From the NCBI RefSeq assembly GCF_905171765.1, contig NC_053395.1, forward strand, positions 188,111,577-188,175,576: a stretch of DNA of 64,000 bases. The letters run 5' to 3'. The DNA is from Bufo bufo (lineage: Eukaryota > Chordata > Amphibia > Anura > Bufonidae). The notes beneath the pieces are model-generated. The model saw nothing but the letters and a program-made list of their open reading frames with translations, was not told the origin of the DNA and made no database searches. The position numbers and the translations under genes are program-made. This document shows, in pieces, positions 45,712 through 58,251 of the stretch. Within the stretch, counting starts at the first letter, position 1. The number at the start of each line of letters is the position of its first letter.

Positions 45712-48700
45712 TAGAGATGGCCCAAACTATCCGACGGCGAACAGTTCCCGGCGAACATAGCTTGTTCGCGTTCGCCTCTGCCGGGCGAACACATGCGATG
45801 TTCGGTCCGCCCCCTATACATCATCATTGAGCAAACTTTGACCCTGTACCTCACAGTCAGCAGACACATTCCAGCCAATCAGCAGCATACCCTCCCTCCC
45901 AGACCCTCCCACCTCCTGCACAGCATCCATTTTAGATTCATTCTGAAGCTGCAGTCTTAGTGAGAGGAGGGAGACTGTAACTGCTGCTGATTTAATTGGG
46001 AAATCGATAGCTAGGCTAGTGAATTCAGTGTCCACTCCAGTCCTGAAAGACTCATCTGATCTCTGCTGTAAGGACAGCGTCCTGACAGCACCCCAAAAAG
46101 CCCTTTTTAGGGCTGCAACATTAGTCTGCTTTTTTTTTTTCCTTTATATACATATTGCAGTTGCCTGGCCTGCCTGTGTGTGAGGAGCTGCAGGCCCACA
46201 GACTGTAGTGTGCCCACTGCCAGTGCTCACCCCTGTCATTCCGTGTGGCACAGGACTTTGCTTAAAAAAAGGCACTTAATTTTTACACTTTAATCTAAGG
46301 TTAGTTGCCTGCCAGTGTGTGTCAGGCTGACTTCCACTGACTGTAGTGTGCCCACTGCCAGTGCCCACCACTCATACCGGCTGGCACAGGACTTTGCATA
46401 AAAAAGGCATTTAATTTTTACACTTTAATGTAATTTCAGCTGCTTGCCTGCTGCTAGTGTGTGTCAGGCCGACTTCAACTGACTGTAGTGTGCCCACTGC
46501 CAGTGCCCACCCCTGTCATCCCGTGTGGCACAGGACTTTGCTTAAAAAAAAGGCACTTCATTTTTACACTTTAATCTAAGGTTAGTTGCCTGCCAGTGTG
46601 TGTCAGGCCGACTTCAACTGACTGTAGTGTGCCCACTGCCAGTGCCCACCCCTGTCATCCCGAGTGGCACAGGACTTTGCTTAAAAAATAGGCACTTAAT
46701 TTTTACACTTTAATCTAAGGTTAGTTGCCTGCCAGTGTGTGTCAGGCTGACTTCCACTGACTGTAGTGTGCCCACTGCCAGTGCCCACCACTCATACCGG
46801 CTGGCACAGGACTTTGCTTAAAAAAAAGGCACTTCATTTTTACACTTTAATCTAAGGTTAGTTGCCTGCCAGTGTGTGTCAGGCCGACTTCAACTGACTG
46901 TAGTGTGCCCACTGCCAGTGCCCACCCCTGTCATCCCGAGTGGCACAGGACTTTGCTTAAAAAATAGGCACTTAATTTTTACACTTTAATCTAAGGTTAG
47001 TTGCCTGCCAGTGTGTGTCAGGCTGACTTCCACTGACTGTAGTGTGCCCACTGCCAGTGCCCACCACTCATACCGGCTGGCACAGGACTTTGCATAAAAA
47101 AGGCATTTAATTTTTACACTTTAGTGTAATTTCAGCTGCTTGCCTGCTGCTAGTGTGTGTCAGGCCGACTTCAACTGACTGTAGTGTGCCCACTGCCAGT
47201 GCCCACCCCTGTCATCCCGTGTGGCACAGGACTTTGCTTAAAAAAAAGGCACTTCATTTTTACACTTTAATCTAAGGTTAGTTGCCTGCCAGTGTGTGTC
47301 AGGCCGACTTCAACTGACTGTAGTGTGCCCACTGCCAGTGCCCACCCCTGTCATCCCGAGTGGCACAGGACTTTGCTTAAAAAATAGGCACTTAATTTTT
47401 ACACTTTAATCTAAGGTTAGTTGCCTGCCAGTGTGTGTCAGGCTGACTTCCACTGACTGTAGTGTGCCCACTGCCAGTGCCCACCACTCATACCGGCTGG
47501 CACAGGACTTTGCTTAAAAAAGGCATTTAATTTTTACACTTTAATGTAATTTCAGCTGCTTGCCTGCTGCTAGTGTGTGTCAGGCCGACTTCAACTGACT
47601 GTAGTGTGCCCACTGCCAGTGCCCACCCCTGTCATACCGAGTGGCACAGGACTTTGCTTAAAAAATAGGCACTTAATTTTTACACTTTAATCTAAGGTTA
47701 GTTGCCTGCCAGTGTGTGTCAGGCTGACTTCCACTGACTGTAGTGTGCCCACTGCCAGTGCCCACCCCTGTCATACCGAGTGGCACAGGACTTTGCTTAA
47801 AAAATAGGCACTTAATTTTTACACTTTAATCTAAGGTTAGTTGCCTGCCAGTGTGTGTCAGGCTGACTTCCACTGACTGTAGTGTGCCCACTGCCAGTGC
47901 CCACCACTCATACCGGCTGGCACAGGACTTTGCTTAAAAAAGGCATTTAATTTTTACACTTTAATGTAATTTCAGCTGCTTGCCTGCTGCTAGTGTGTGT
48001 CAGGCCGACTTCAACTGACTGTAGTGTGCCCACTGCCAGTGCCCACCCCTGTCATACCGAGTGGCACAGGACTTTGCTTAAAAAATAGGCACTTAATTTT
48101 TACACTTTAATCTAAGGTTAGTTGCCTGCCAGTGTGTGTCAGGCTGACTTCCACTGACTGTAGTGTGCCCACTGCCAGTGCCCACCACTCATACCGGCTG
48201 GCACAGGACTTTGCATAAAAAAGGCATTTAATTTTTACACTTTAGTGTAATTTCAGCTGCTTGCCTGCTGCTAGTGTGTGTCAGGCCGACTTCAACTGAC
48301 TGTAGTGTGCCCACTGCCAGTGCCCACCCCTGTCATCCCGTGTGGCACAGGACTTTGCTTAAAAAAAAGGCACTTCATTTTTACACTTTAATCTAAGGTT
48401 AGTTGCCTGCCAGTGTGTGTCAGGCCGACTTCAACTGACTGTAGTGTGCCCACTGCCAGTGCCCACCCCTGTCATCCCGAGTGGCACAGGACTTTGCTTA
48501 AAAAATAGGCACTTAATTTTTACACTTTAATCTAAGGTTAGTTGCCTGCCAGTGTGTGTCAGGCTGACTTCCACTGACTGTAGTGTGCCCACTGCCAGTG
48601 CCCACCACTCATACCGGCTGGCACAGGACTTTGCTTAAAAAAGGCATTTAATTTTTACACTTTAATGTAATTTCAGCTGCTTGCCTGCTGCTAGTGTGTG

Positions 48701-50812
48701 TCAGGCCGACTTCAACTGACTGTAGTGTGCCCACTGCCAGTGCCCACCCCTGTCATACCGGGTGGCACAGGACTTTGCTTAAAAAATAGGCACTTAATTT
48801 TTACACTTTAATCTAAGGTTAGTTGCCTGCCAGTGTGTGTCAGGCTGACTTCCACTGACTGTAGTGTGCCCACTGCCAGTGCCCACCCCTGTCATACCGA
48901 GTGGCACAGGACTTTGCTTAAAAAATAGGCACTTAATTTTTACACTTTAATCTAAGGTTAGTTGCCTGCCAGTGTGTGTCAGGCTGACTTCCACTGACTG
49001 TAGTGTGCCCACTGCCAGTGCCCACCCCTGTCATACCGAGTGGCACAGGACTTTGCTTAAAAAATAGGCACTTAATTTTTACACTTTAATCTAAGGTTAG
49101 TTGCCTGCCAGTGTGTGTCAGGCTGACTTCCACTGACTGTAGTGTGCCCACTGCCAGTGCCCACCACTCATACCGGCTGGCACAGGACTTTGCTTAAAAA
49201 AGGCATTTAATTTTTACACTTTAATGTAATTTCAGCTGCTTGCCTGCTGCTAGTGTGTGTCAGGCCGACTTCAACTGACTGTAGTGTGCCCACTGCCAGT
49301 GCCCACCCCTGTCATACCGAGTGGCACAGGACTTTGCTTAAAAAATAGGCACTTAATTTTTACACTTTAATCTAAGGTTAGTTGCCTGCCAGTGTGTGTC
49401 AGGCTGACTTCCACTGACTGTAGTGTGCCCACTGCCAGTGCCCACCACTCATACCGGCTGGCACAGGACTTTGCATAAAAAAGGCATTTAATTTTTACAC
49501 TTTAGTGTAATTTCAGCTGCTTGCCTGCTGCTAGTGTGTGTCAGGCCGACTTCAACTGACTGTAGTGTGCCCACTGCCAGTGCCAACCACTGATACCGGG
49601 TGGCACAGTAGCTTGCCGATAAATAAGGCATTTAATTTTTAGACAGTAGTCTAAATTCAGTTGCTTGCCTGCTGCCAGTGTGTGTCAGGCCCGCTTCCAC
49701 TGACTGTAGTGTGCCCACTGCCAGTGCCAACCACTGATACCGGGTGGCACAGTAGCTTGCCGATAAATAAGGCATTTAATTTTTAGACAGTAGTCTAAAT
49801 TCAGTTGCTTGCCTGCTGCCAGTGTGTGTCAGGCCCTCTTCCACTGACTGTAGTGTGCCCACTGCCAGTGCCAACCACTCATACCGGGTGGCACAGTAGC
49901 TTGCCGATAAATAAGGCATTTAATTTTTACACTTTAGTGTAATTTCAGTTGCTTGCCTGCTGCCAGTGTGTGTCAGGCCCGCTTCTACTGACTGTAGTGT
50001 GCCCACTGCCAGTGCCAACCACTGATACCATCTCCCCGTTCGAAAAATCTATTCAATAAATGGCACCCAGATTGGGGACGTTAGAGGGATTAAACTGATG
50101 AGAATAGTACTACAGAAAATACCACTCATATCGGGTGTGACAGTAAATTGCACGGCGCAGACGCAGTCACCGTGGATAAAAACAAAGGGGAGGGAGCCAG
50201 CGTTTTTTTAACCATCTCCCCGTTCGAAAAATCAATTCAATTGACCTTTCGGGGACCCTTGGTGTTGTACGTGGCTGGGTGGAGGAAGAAACCTTCAATG
50301 ACATCACCGGGACGTGGCTAGCTTGGTATCCAACCTTGTGCAAATGGGGAGTTTGCGGTTGTGCAAATGAACTGTTTGCGGTGCATTAAAAGGGGAGTTT
50401 GGTCTGTCAATGTCTGTGATGCGGGCGTAACCCTTACACTACCTGATCGATACAACATCATACCTGATCGTATACACACACTGGATGTTTTAAAGCACGT
50501 TATTCCAAACAATTTAGGAATGTTAGTTGATTTATGCCCTTTATGGATTAAAACCCGACTCTGCGTCCACTACGTAATTTTCCATGGGAGTTTTGCCATA
50601 GATCCCCCTCCGGCATGCCACAGTCCAGGTGTTAGACCCCTTGAAACAACTTTCTCATCACTATTGTGGCCAGAAAGAGTCCCTGTGGGTTTTAAAATTC
50701 GCCTGTCTATTGAAGTCTATGGCGGTTCGCCCGGTTCGCCAGTTCGCGAACATTTGCGGAAGTTCTCGTTCGCTGTTCGCGAACTGAAAATTTTATGTTC
50801 GCGACATCACTA
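45712..50812. mobile_element. 5.1-kb hAT-like element built around a satellite
   Basis: A perfect 8-bp duplication CTCCTTGT lies at 45704-45711 and 50813-50820. Ends are TAGAGATGGCC and, inverted, TAGTGATGTCGCGAAC, with subterminal GTTCGCG repeats at both ends. Only non-coding flanks (45712-46190 and 50035-50812) remain around the satellite; no transposase is present. The termini resemble those of the MITEs at 186-763 and 9404-9767, so they may share a mobilising transposase. Confidence 0.9.
46190..50035. repeat. ~140-bp satellite, about 27 copies, with higher-order pattern
   Basis: The unit (138-143 bp) contains GACTGTAGTGTGCCCACTGC and TTTAATTTTTACACTTTAAT-like parts. Measured spacings of the GACTGTAG mark are 138, 142, 139 and 139 over the first copies (46201, 46339, 46481, 46620, 46759). 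Three main variants (CCACTCATACCGGCTGG; CCCTGTCATCCCGTGTGG; CCCTGTCATCCCGAGTGG) recur in order over long runs, a higher-order repeat of about 420 bp. The right-most three to four units carry a distinct variant with TAGCTTGCCGATAAATAAGG. Confidence 0.95.
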
Positions 50813-50820
50813 CTCCTTGT

Positions 50821-51059
50821 TACCTACCAGCAATGAGCCCAGGTAACTTCTGACTTCAGTAATTTTACTCCTATTAAATAAAGACCATTGCCGGTGCCCA
50901 TACAATATTCATACACAACTCCAGCATTTCGGATCTGGTCTGTCAGGAAGAAAAAGGCACTTGGGACAAATGACTGAATTGTGGATAACATTGGAAAAAA
51001 AATCACAGGAATCGGTGGGCTGTGCTGCGGGTTCCTCTGCTGGAGATTTATTTAAAACC
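50821..51059. other. Spacer, nothing supported
   Basis: A minus-strand frame (50824-51006) is preceded by a pyrimidine-rich TTTTTCTTCCTGACAG that looks like an acceptor, but its translation matches no protein known to me. Confidence 0.35.
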
Positions 51060-51063
51060 TTAA

Positions 51064-51559
51064 AGGGAATCTGTTACATTGAAAATGCAGTGCAATCTGG
51101 TAGGCACCATGTTATAGAGCAGGAGGAGCTGAGCAGATTGATAGATAGAATTGTAGAAAAACATCCATTATAACTTGAAATGTATTCATATTAAACCTCT
51201 GATCTTTCTAGGCTTAGGAGTCCAGAGGGCGATCTTATCAGTGATATCCTTCCTTGTGTGACTGTGATAGCTGTGAAACCATGAGGAGGAGCACACATTG
51301 ACTCTTTCTCTGATTAGGAGTCCAGTGGGAGGGCTTACTCAGTGACTGACAGCGACATCTGTATACACGTTCATACATGTAAGGCTGTTGATCACAAAGT
51401 AGGACCACCCACTGGACTCCAAATCAGACACAGAGCAGGGATTTAAATGAATGATATACACATCATACTGAATCTTTCCCCACACAACTATACATCAATC
51501 TGCTCAGCTCCTCCTGCTCTATAACATGGTGCCTGCAACTCCAAAAAAACAGCTTCCCT
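51064..51559. mobile_element. T2/Kolobok-like MITE, 496 bp
   Basis: TTAA at 51060-51063 and 51560-51563. Arms share AGGCACCATGTTATAGAGCA and its complement, and the ends are AGGGAATCTGTT and AGGGAAGCTGTT (inverted). No coding capacity. Confidence 0.85.
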
Positions 51560-51563
51560 TTAA

Positions 51564-52434
51564 AGGTCTATTGGAGAAACAAAAACCATTTATAGTGATT
51601 TACCCTTAATACACAGCATTAATGTATGATCAGTGGGGGCTCCAAACCTTAGGGCCCCCAAGTAACACCATATGTAGTGATGGAGAGAGTAACCGTTTAG
51701 ACCAAATGAGATGAATATTTAGTAAAAAAAAAATACCTATTGAAGGTCCACATTTCAGTACTGGGGGTGGACGGTCGTTCTATTTACAACCTTAAAAACT
51801 TCCTAATGAGCAGTAACAATGTAGCATATTTGTAACATTATTTGTTTAGAATTGTTGTTTCAGGCTGCAGGCACTTGCTCAAAAATCAATATTACCGGAA
51901 AACTCCTTTAAAACCACTTTAAAAAAAATAATCAAGACCCAAAAAACCCACACCCTCAAATATGTTCGGTAGCTACACCCCACATGATGCAACAATATAT
52001 TCAGACCATAGAAAGAGCTAGAAAATGGCCAATAAATCACACAGGGAAAATGTATATAAAATATGAATAAAGCAATGTCAAGTAGGAATATAGCAAGCTC
52101 GGCAAACCTGTGGTTTTATGTGGGGAATGAAGCCCCCACATGTATATGCTTTCTTTTTGTGGTAGGTATACAGCTATTGGTTATATAGCCTGTAGGCTAG
52201 CACGTCTTTGGTGGTGTCCGCTTCATTGTACACATTATTTTAATAATTGTAACTTTACTAAAAATGTTCATGCTTATGGGTTGAAATTAAAAATGGCTTC
52301 CACAACGGGCCATTTCATTTACACATCAAGTTAATTTGACGTTTTTAAATTGTTTCTTTCATTGACCCAAATACTATGAATGAGTTTAAGATTAATAAGG
52401 TAATTAAGAAACAGTATTATGTAACACACTAAAG
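51564..52434. other. Mostly unique sequence, no gene recognised
   Basis: AT-rich, with no clear repeats. Short open frames (52140-52334) lack recognisable features. Confidence 0.4.
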
Positions 52435-52554
52435 CAGGGGCCAGCTGTTGTGAAACTACATCTCCCAGCATGCACCCTCGCTCAGCAAATGGGGCATGCA
52501 GAGAATTGTACATAATTTGACAACCGCTGGAGTGCCAGAGATTGCTGACCCCTG
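52435..52554. mobile_element. Small hAT MITE, relative of 1350-1496
   Basis: Begins CAGGGGCCAGCTGTTGTGAA and ends GATTGCTGACCCCTG. It shares the CTCCCAGCATGC and TGTTGTGAAACTAC blocks with the copy at 1350. Flanks CACTAAAG and CACTAGAC agree at 5 of 8 bases, an aged target duplication. Confidence 0.75.
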
Positions 52555-53383
52555 CACTAGACGGTCTGGTATATGTCCAGCCCAAATATTACTAGCTTAT
52601 TACCAGAATGCAATATTTTGCAAAGATATAAGAGGTCATATTAAAGTTTACATTTTGTCACAATCAATGTTAGTAGAAACATAATTTTTTTTCTAAAAAG
52701 ATAATAGTTACATCAGTTATCGCGTTATTAGCTCTGCTGCATTTGTGCCAGCAACACAATATGGCTTCGCCGGTACAAAGATGGTTACATTGAATTAAGC
52801 ACTTTTATTGTTAATGGAGACCCGAAAGAAAGAAATGACCTGTTCTCATAGAGCTAAGTGATGAATGAGCCTCACCTGGATTGAATGCCTAAATTGAAGC
52901 TCAGGTTCGCACAGTCGTCTGGTATGTCTGGTGCACAGCGTAGCATTGCAGGGTAGACCATCAGAGCAGAATTGCAAGAATCCCCAAAACTGCTTATCAC
53001 GGCTCACAGGTGGTTTCGAGTCTCTGCTGGAGCTTTCATTGTGCCTTTATGAGAGTGAGCCAGTGAAGCCTAAATCATGTCCATGCTGTGTGTACAGAGC
53101 CTACCCTCCCCTGAGGTCACATTCATCGCTCTGCTTTGCATACAATAGACGCCTGATTCTTTAATATCTGATAATGGCTGAAAATGAGCTCTAGGGTGTG
53201 TAAAAGTTAAAGACAGGGTCTATGCACGCTGCGTTCGAGCCCTTAGATATATACATTGGTAGGATTTCCATTTGTATACCTCTGATGGAGGGTATGTCAT
53301 ACCAAATACAGATGAGGAGGTGCTGCAACATATTATAACTTATTACAAATTGGTATTCTGGTCATAAAGAGCTTTAAATGGGT
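52555..53383. other. Unique sequence, possible conserved or exonic piece
   Basis: Contains a minus-strand open stretch (52872-52985) ending in a strong donor-like CAG|GTGAGG at 52877-52882, but no convincing acceptor and no recognisable protein. It might be a conserved non-coding element; unresolved. Confidence 0.25.
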
Positions 53384-53387
53384 TATT

Positions 53388-53773
53388 CAGGAAAATATAT
53401 TTATGACTTATCCTCAGGACAGGCCATCAGTATTAGATCTGCAGGGGTGTGACACCGGGGACCCCCTCGGATCACCTTGAGCGCCACAGCCTCTTCCTAG
53501 GCCGGTGACATCACTGTACATCGGTCACATGGCCTAGTTGCAGCTCAACCCCATTTATGTCAATGGGGCTGAGCTACAATACCATGCACTGCCACAATAT
53601 GATGTATGGCGCTGCCCTTGGAAAGCTGCTGGGAGCATGCATCACTCACCAGAGCTTCGGTGAGTGCAGCAGCTCTCTGAAACAGCTGGTGCCAGGACTT
53701 GGACCCCCGCTGATGTGATAGTGGTGACCTATCCTGAGGATAAGTCATCATTGTCTTTTCCAGGATAACCCCT
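53388..53773. mobile_element. T2-like MITE (TATCCTGAGGA family)
   Basis: TTAA at 53384-53387 and 53774-53777; inner blocks ACTTATCCTCAGGACAGGCC and GACCTATCCTGAGGATAAG form the inverted arms. Confidence 0.8.
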
Positions 53774-53986
53774 TTAAGCAAATTTCACCTGTCCACTGGA
53801 TGTTGATGAGATTCTGAACCCTGAGATCCCCACCAATCACCAGAACACAGTGTCACCCCATGTTAAAGGAGTGGGGGTCAATGATGCGCATTACTGCTCC
53901 ATTTAAAGTCTATGATGACTAATGGACATAGCTGAGCACTGTGCTGGGTATCTCCATCAGTCCCAAAGACTTCAAATAAAGTGGTA

Positions 53987-54700
53987 GTGTAACACCCCAG
54001 AGTGCACCCTGCTACTGTCTTCAATGGGCTAATAAAGTGTAATCTTATGCATTTTTGTCCAGGTCCTCTACAATGTGCATCTATAATATTGTTATGCAAC
54101 TGTTATACATATAATATGCCTGGTTTACCAGCAGTTGGCAGCAAATATGGCAGAGCTATAGTTAGATAGAATGGAACTCACCATTCCATTCTCCCCCTCT
54201 TATGTCAGAAGTGGGCCAGGCCTGCTTGCTACCAGAAGGAGGTGGGGCAGTTCTGGTTTGTGCTGGTTGAGACTCCTTGTTGGAGGTGCCAGGATTCTAA
54301 CCTATGAAGTGCAGCATAAAGAAGAAGCCAAGTTATCAAGTCAGCTTGTCAGTACAGCAGAGTGAGAGAAGGATAGGGCAGAGTTGAGTTTGCCTGCCAG
54401 TTTAATGCTAAAGTCTGCTGGAACCAAGACAAAGCCTGAAACTGTTGGAAGAAATGTTTATTCAAAGTAAAGCTGCTGCTGAACTTCATCTCAAGGTCTG
54501 GATTCAAGTTCTTTCCAATCCCTCAATTAATCCCCCTCTTTATTGCTTCAGAGCTGAAGCCTGGGGTCCAGCGGTATCCAGTTAGGAGCACCGTGATACA
54601 CAAAAAGAGACATATAGGCCGCACCAAACCACTCGGCATTCCTACACCTGGGACGCGTTATGGGAGGGCTCTGGGGGGAGGCGCCCGTTGCAGTAGGGCT
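53987..54700. repeat. LTR-like repeat, copy 1
   Basis: Starts TGTAACACCCC, passes CACCGTGATACA near 54590-54601, and continues with GGCCGCACCAAACCACTCGG and ACACCTGGGACGCG. The same sequence occurs in reverse orientation at 57165-58005. TG...CA ends suggest an LTR, but the shared sequence runs past the CA, so limits are unsure. No retroviral or Gypsy genes are seen. Confidence 0.45.
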
Positions 54701-54933
54701 CATTTTTACTCACCTGTCCTGGATCCAGCAATGTGCGCTGCCCTGCTTTCCTCCTCGCTCTGATTCTGCTCTGTGTTGGGTTAGCATGGCAACTGATGCC
54801 CAACAGTATTGGCACAAAAGCAGGATATTTAAACCGGCCTCTGACAATGGGACCCCAGCTGATTAATCAGGTGACTGAGCCTTCCTGCTGTCCATCGTTT
54901 GCTCATTTGGACTTCTTCCTTTTGCTGTTCTGC
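54701..54933. other. Repeat-like sequence with TATA-like word
   Basis: Contains GGATATTTAAACCGGCC, resembling an LTR promoter region; it continues after the MITE at 55268-55760, so the MITE probably inserted into it. Confidence 0.3.
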
Positions 54934-55267
54934 TAGGCTCCATTCACACGTCCGCAACCTGTTTTGCGGATACACGGAGCCACGGATCCGCAAAACACAG
55001 AAAGCGGCAATGTGCGTTCCGCATTTTGCGGACCGCACATTGCCGACACTAATAGAATATGCCTGTTCTTGTCCGCAATTGCGGACAAGAATAGGACATG
55101 TTCTATTTTTTTGCGGAAACGGAAGCACGGATGCGGAAGTGCGGATCCGCAAATGTGGATGCGGACAGCACATTCCGTCCCCATAGAGAATGAATGGGTC
55201 CGCACCCTTTCCGCAAAATTGCGGAAAGGATGCGGACCCATTTTGCGGACGTGTGAATGGAGCCTTA
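54934..55267. mobile_element. hAT-like MITE, TCCATTCACACGTCCGC family
   Basis: Left TAGGCTCCATTCACACGTCC, right its complement. A central hairpin TTGTCCGCAATTGCGGACAA is shared with the copy at 22617. Overlapping antisense frames come from this self-complementarity. Confidence 0.8.
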
Positions 55268-55760
55268 CATTGGACTTGCTACCGCAGATCTGTTACACCA
55301 AGTGTATTTTAACTCTGCTTCATCACTGCACTCCACAGCTCAGCCTTGTACAGCACTACAGCTATATTACCACAAGTGCATTGCAGCTATGATTCATCAC
55401 GGAACATCCACAGCTCGGCTTTCTACAGCACTACTGCTGCTCTGCTGCACTACATCTGTTTTAACTCTGCTTCACTGCCGCACGTCCATAGCTCTACATT
55501 CTACTGCACTACTACAGCTCTGCTGCTCCACGTGTTTTTACTATACTTTGTTGCTGCATGTCCACAACTCAGCATTGCACAGCATTTTTACAGCTTTGCA
55601 CTTCCAAGTATGCCTCATATCTGCCTCTTCGGTGCACAGCTACAGCTCAGCTACGTCTTTAGATCTGCTACATTCCTGCCAATGTTGCATCTGTGCTTCT
55701 GCCCTGCTTCACCACGGCCACCTGTCTGCTCAGCTCCTGCTCATCTGGACCTGAGGGTTT
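55268..55760. repeat. Degenerate ~90-bp tandem repeat
   Basis: About five diverged copies of a unit with TTTTAACTCTGCTTCA, CCACAGCTC and ACAGCACTACTACAGCT. Two long overlapping plus-strand frames (55257-55754, 55346-55762) are by-products of the repeat and lack protein-like composition. Confidence 0.55.
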
Positions 55761-57164
55761 GACGATCCTCCCCAGGGGAGACACATGCTCAACCACCTCT
55801 CTATTCAAGCGAAGGACCCAAGACCCTCATTCTGGCAATCAGTGAGGATCCCAGTGGTCATCTAGCAGCGGATAGGTGAAAACTGCTTATAACTCTTTAG
55901 AACTTGAAAACTCCTTTAAATACATTCACATTGCAATTTTGCTAGTACTATTAGTTTTCATTCATTGACTATAAGCTCCCAAGCATCCAGCCATGACGCC
56001 AGGGCCCCAGTACAGAATCTGGAACAAGACCCTCACTATCCCATGTACAGTCATTTATAATACTGATGTCTGCTCATGTGCCAGCAGACCCATCAGGTCC
56101 CTTCAGGCTCTATAGCCTTGGGTGCAAACTGCAACCTTTGCTTGCCCTATAGTTACTACTTTGCACAACTCTTGTCTGCCAGGAAAATACTCCTCAGCAT
56201 GCCAGATACAGGCACACCGGAGGCTGACTTCACAAATTTAGATGCTGCATGCTCTGCGATGATAACATTGTGGAGAACGCTCTTCACTGTTCCCATGAAA
56301 ATAGCTGCTATAGGAGTAGTAAATCACACGGAATCCAATTGGCCGCCATTTATTTACAAAGGGCAGAACATATATTTTGTGCAGACAGAATATTTACAAG
56401 CTGATAATAAGCCGTATGGCTGAAGTCATAATGGGAGACCGAGGTACAAAGTGTTGTCAGCTTGTGTTCAGTTATTGACGCTCGTTGTAAATCCAGCCGC
56501 ACGGGCTCCTCTCTTCTTAATACCACTTACATGGGCGAGATTCATCTTTTCACAAACTCCAGGAGGAGAAGGGGTTTCAGTCTTCTTAATAGAATTTGTA
56601 AAATGGGCAAACAATAAATTAGGTTCTAGAAACAAGTTACTGTGATTATATATAGAGATGCAGGAGGTTATTTATTAAAGTGTAATATCCTGGCGAAATA
56701 CTAGTCCCGGCCTCCACTTTGTACTTACTCACAGTTCGTTAATGTCAAGTTAGAATTGTTTGCTCATACTAAGACAATGTAGCAGTCGCAGCATGTCACA
56801 AGTCGCAGTGCGACACCATAGACTATCATTATAAAAATTGTCGCACTGCTTTTATGCGACACCTGTCGCCATGTAGCCCTAGCCTAAAGCTTGCCTCTGT
56901 TGAAAAATTAAAACTTCATAGTGCTCTTAGATCAATGCATGCTCCTCCTTAGTGAAGCCTCATCCTTTGAAGCTCAGCAGTTTGCACATTAGGTTTGTCC
57001 TTCTTCCTTATTCACTAACCAGAAGTTATTGGCATTGTGTTCTATGTTACAGAGACAATGGAGCTGCAGGCCGGTCATGGCCACTCTTTCTACAGGTCTC
57101 CTGGCTCACTTTACACTTGCCACTTCTCCTTCCTCCCCCATCCCCTGTTGGTACTGCAACAGGT
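55761..57164. other. Mostly unique sequence, candidate conserved element
   Basis: No gene recognised. 56300-56650 (for example CAAGCTGATAATAAGCCGTA) is unique and AT-rich and could be a conserved non-coding element; this is inference from composition only. Confidence 0.3.
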
Positions 57165-58005
57165 GGCCTCCCCCTAGGGCGCTCTATATAACGCGCGTCC
57201 CAGGTGTAGGAAATGCTGAGTGGTATGTTGCGGCCTAAAATGTCTCTTTATGTGTGTCACGGTGCTCCAACATGGATATGGCTGGACCCCAGGCTTTGGC
57301 TCCGAAGCAATAAATAGGGGGAATAATTGAGGGATTTGAAGAAATAACTTGAATCCAGACCTTGAGATGAAGTTCAATGGCAGTTTTACTTGAATAAACA
57401 TTTTTTCAAACAGTTTAAGGCTTTGTCTTGGTTCCAGCAGGCTTTAGCATTAAACTGGCAGGCAAACTCAACTCTGCTATATCTCTGTTTCTCTCTGACT
57501 CTGCTGTACTGACAGGCTGGCTGTATAACTCCGCTTTTTCTGTATGCTGCACTTCACTTTGTAGTCTGATTAGGTTATGCCAGGGAACTTTCCTCCTGGC
57601 TTCTGAGGCTTCAAGCTTTGGCCTCCATGGCCAGAAGAGCTTAAGGTGCTCTGGCTGGCGTGGGCACGTCCAGCTGAGACATGCCACTGCACACCTTTCC
57701 CCTAGCTGGGGGTAAGCTAGACTGGAACTAACTGGTCCCCGCCCTTCCTGCAGGAAGTAGAGCTGGCCCACTCCCCTTCAGAGGGGGGTTAGAATGGAAT
57801 GGTAATCTCCATTCTATCTAAGTAGATCTCTGCCATGTTTTCTGCCACCTGCTGGTGAACCAGGCACATTACATGATCAGTTACATAACATTAGAAATGC
57901 ACAGTGTGGAGGACCTGGAATAAATGCATAAGATGACATGAGGTTAGACCATTCCAGTAGCAGTGTGTAGGAGTGGGAACACCACTTGGGGGTGTTACAG
58001 TACAT
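57165..58005. repeat. LTR-like repeat, copy 2 (inverted)
   Basis: Reverse complement of 53987-54700, sharing CGCGTCCCAGGTGTAGGAAA, TCACGGTGCTCC, and ending GGGGGTGTTACA. AATAAA words lie near 57308 and 57393. The pair could be two solo LTRs in opposite orientation or a foldback. Confidence 0.45.
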
Positions 58006-58251
58006 AACCACAACCTGCTTGATGCAATACAGTGGCCAACTTACAAAATAGCTAGTTATAGGTGGCATTAAATAGACAGTTTTCTACCATTCAGATAACA
58101 GCTTATCTGCAAAACTTTAGGTTTAGACCATTATTTAAGCTACAGTATATTTGTCTATCCATCTATCTGCTCCTGCAACAGGGAGAAAGTAAAGGGCTGC
58201 AGCAATTAAAGTCTTGAATTTATTTGAGGTGCATATCCTAAGACATTTTTA

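Noticed and set aside
50840..50960. Possible minus-strand exon after TTTTTCTTCCTGACAG
   Set aside because: The acceptor is good, but the translation matches no known part of MYO3B or another gene I recognise.
52872..52985. Possible minus-strand exon with donor CAG|GTGAGG
   Set aside because: No acceptor could be placed, and two different frames are open; the product is unrecognised.
55257..55762. Two plus-strand frames of 165 and 138 codons
   Set aside because: They overlap in different frames over a degenerate tandem repeat, have low-complexity content and begin in a MITE.
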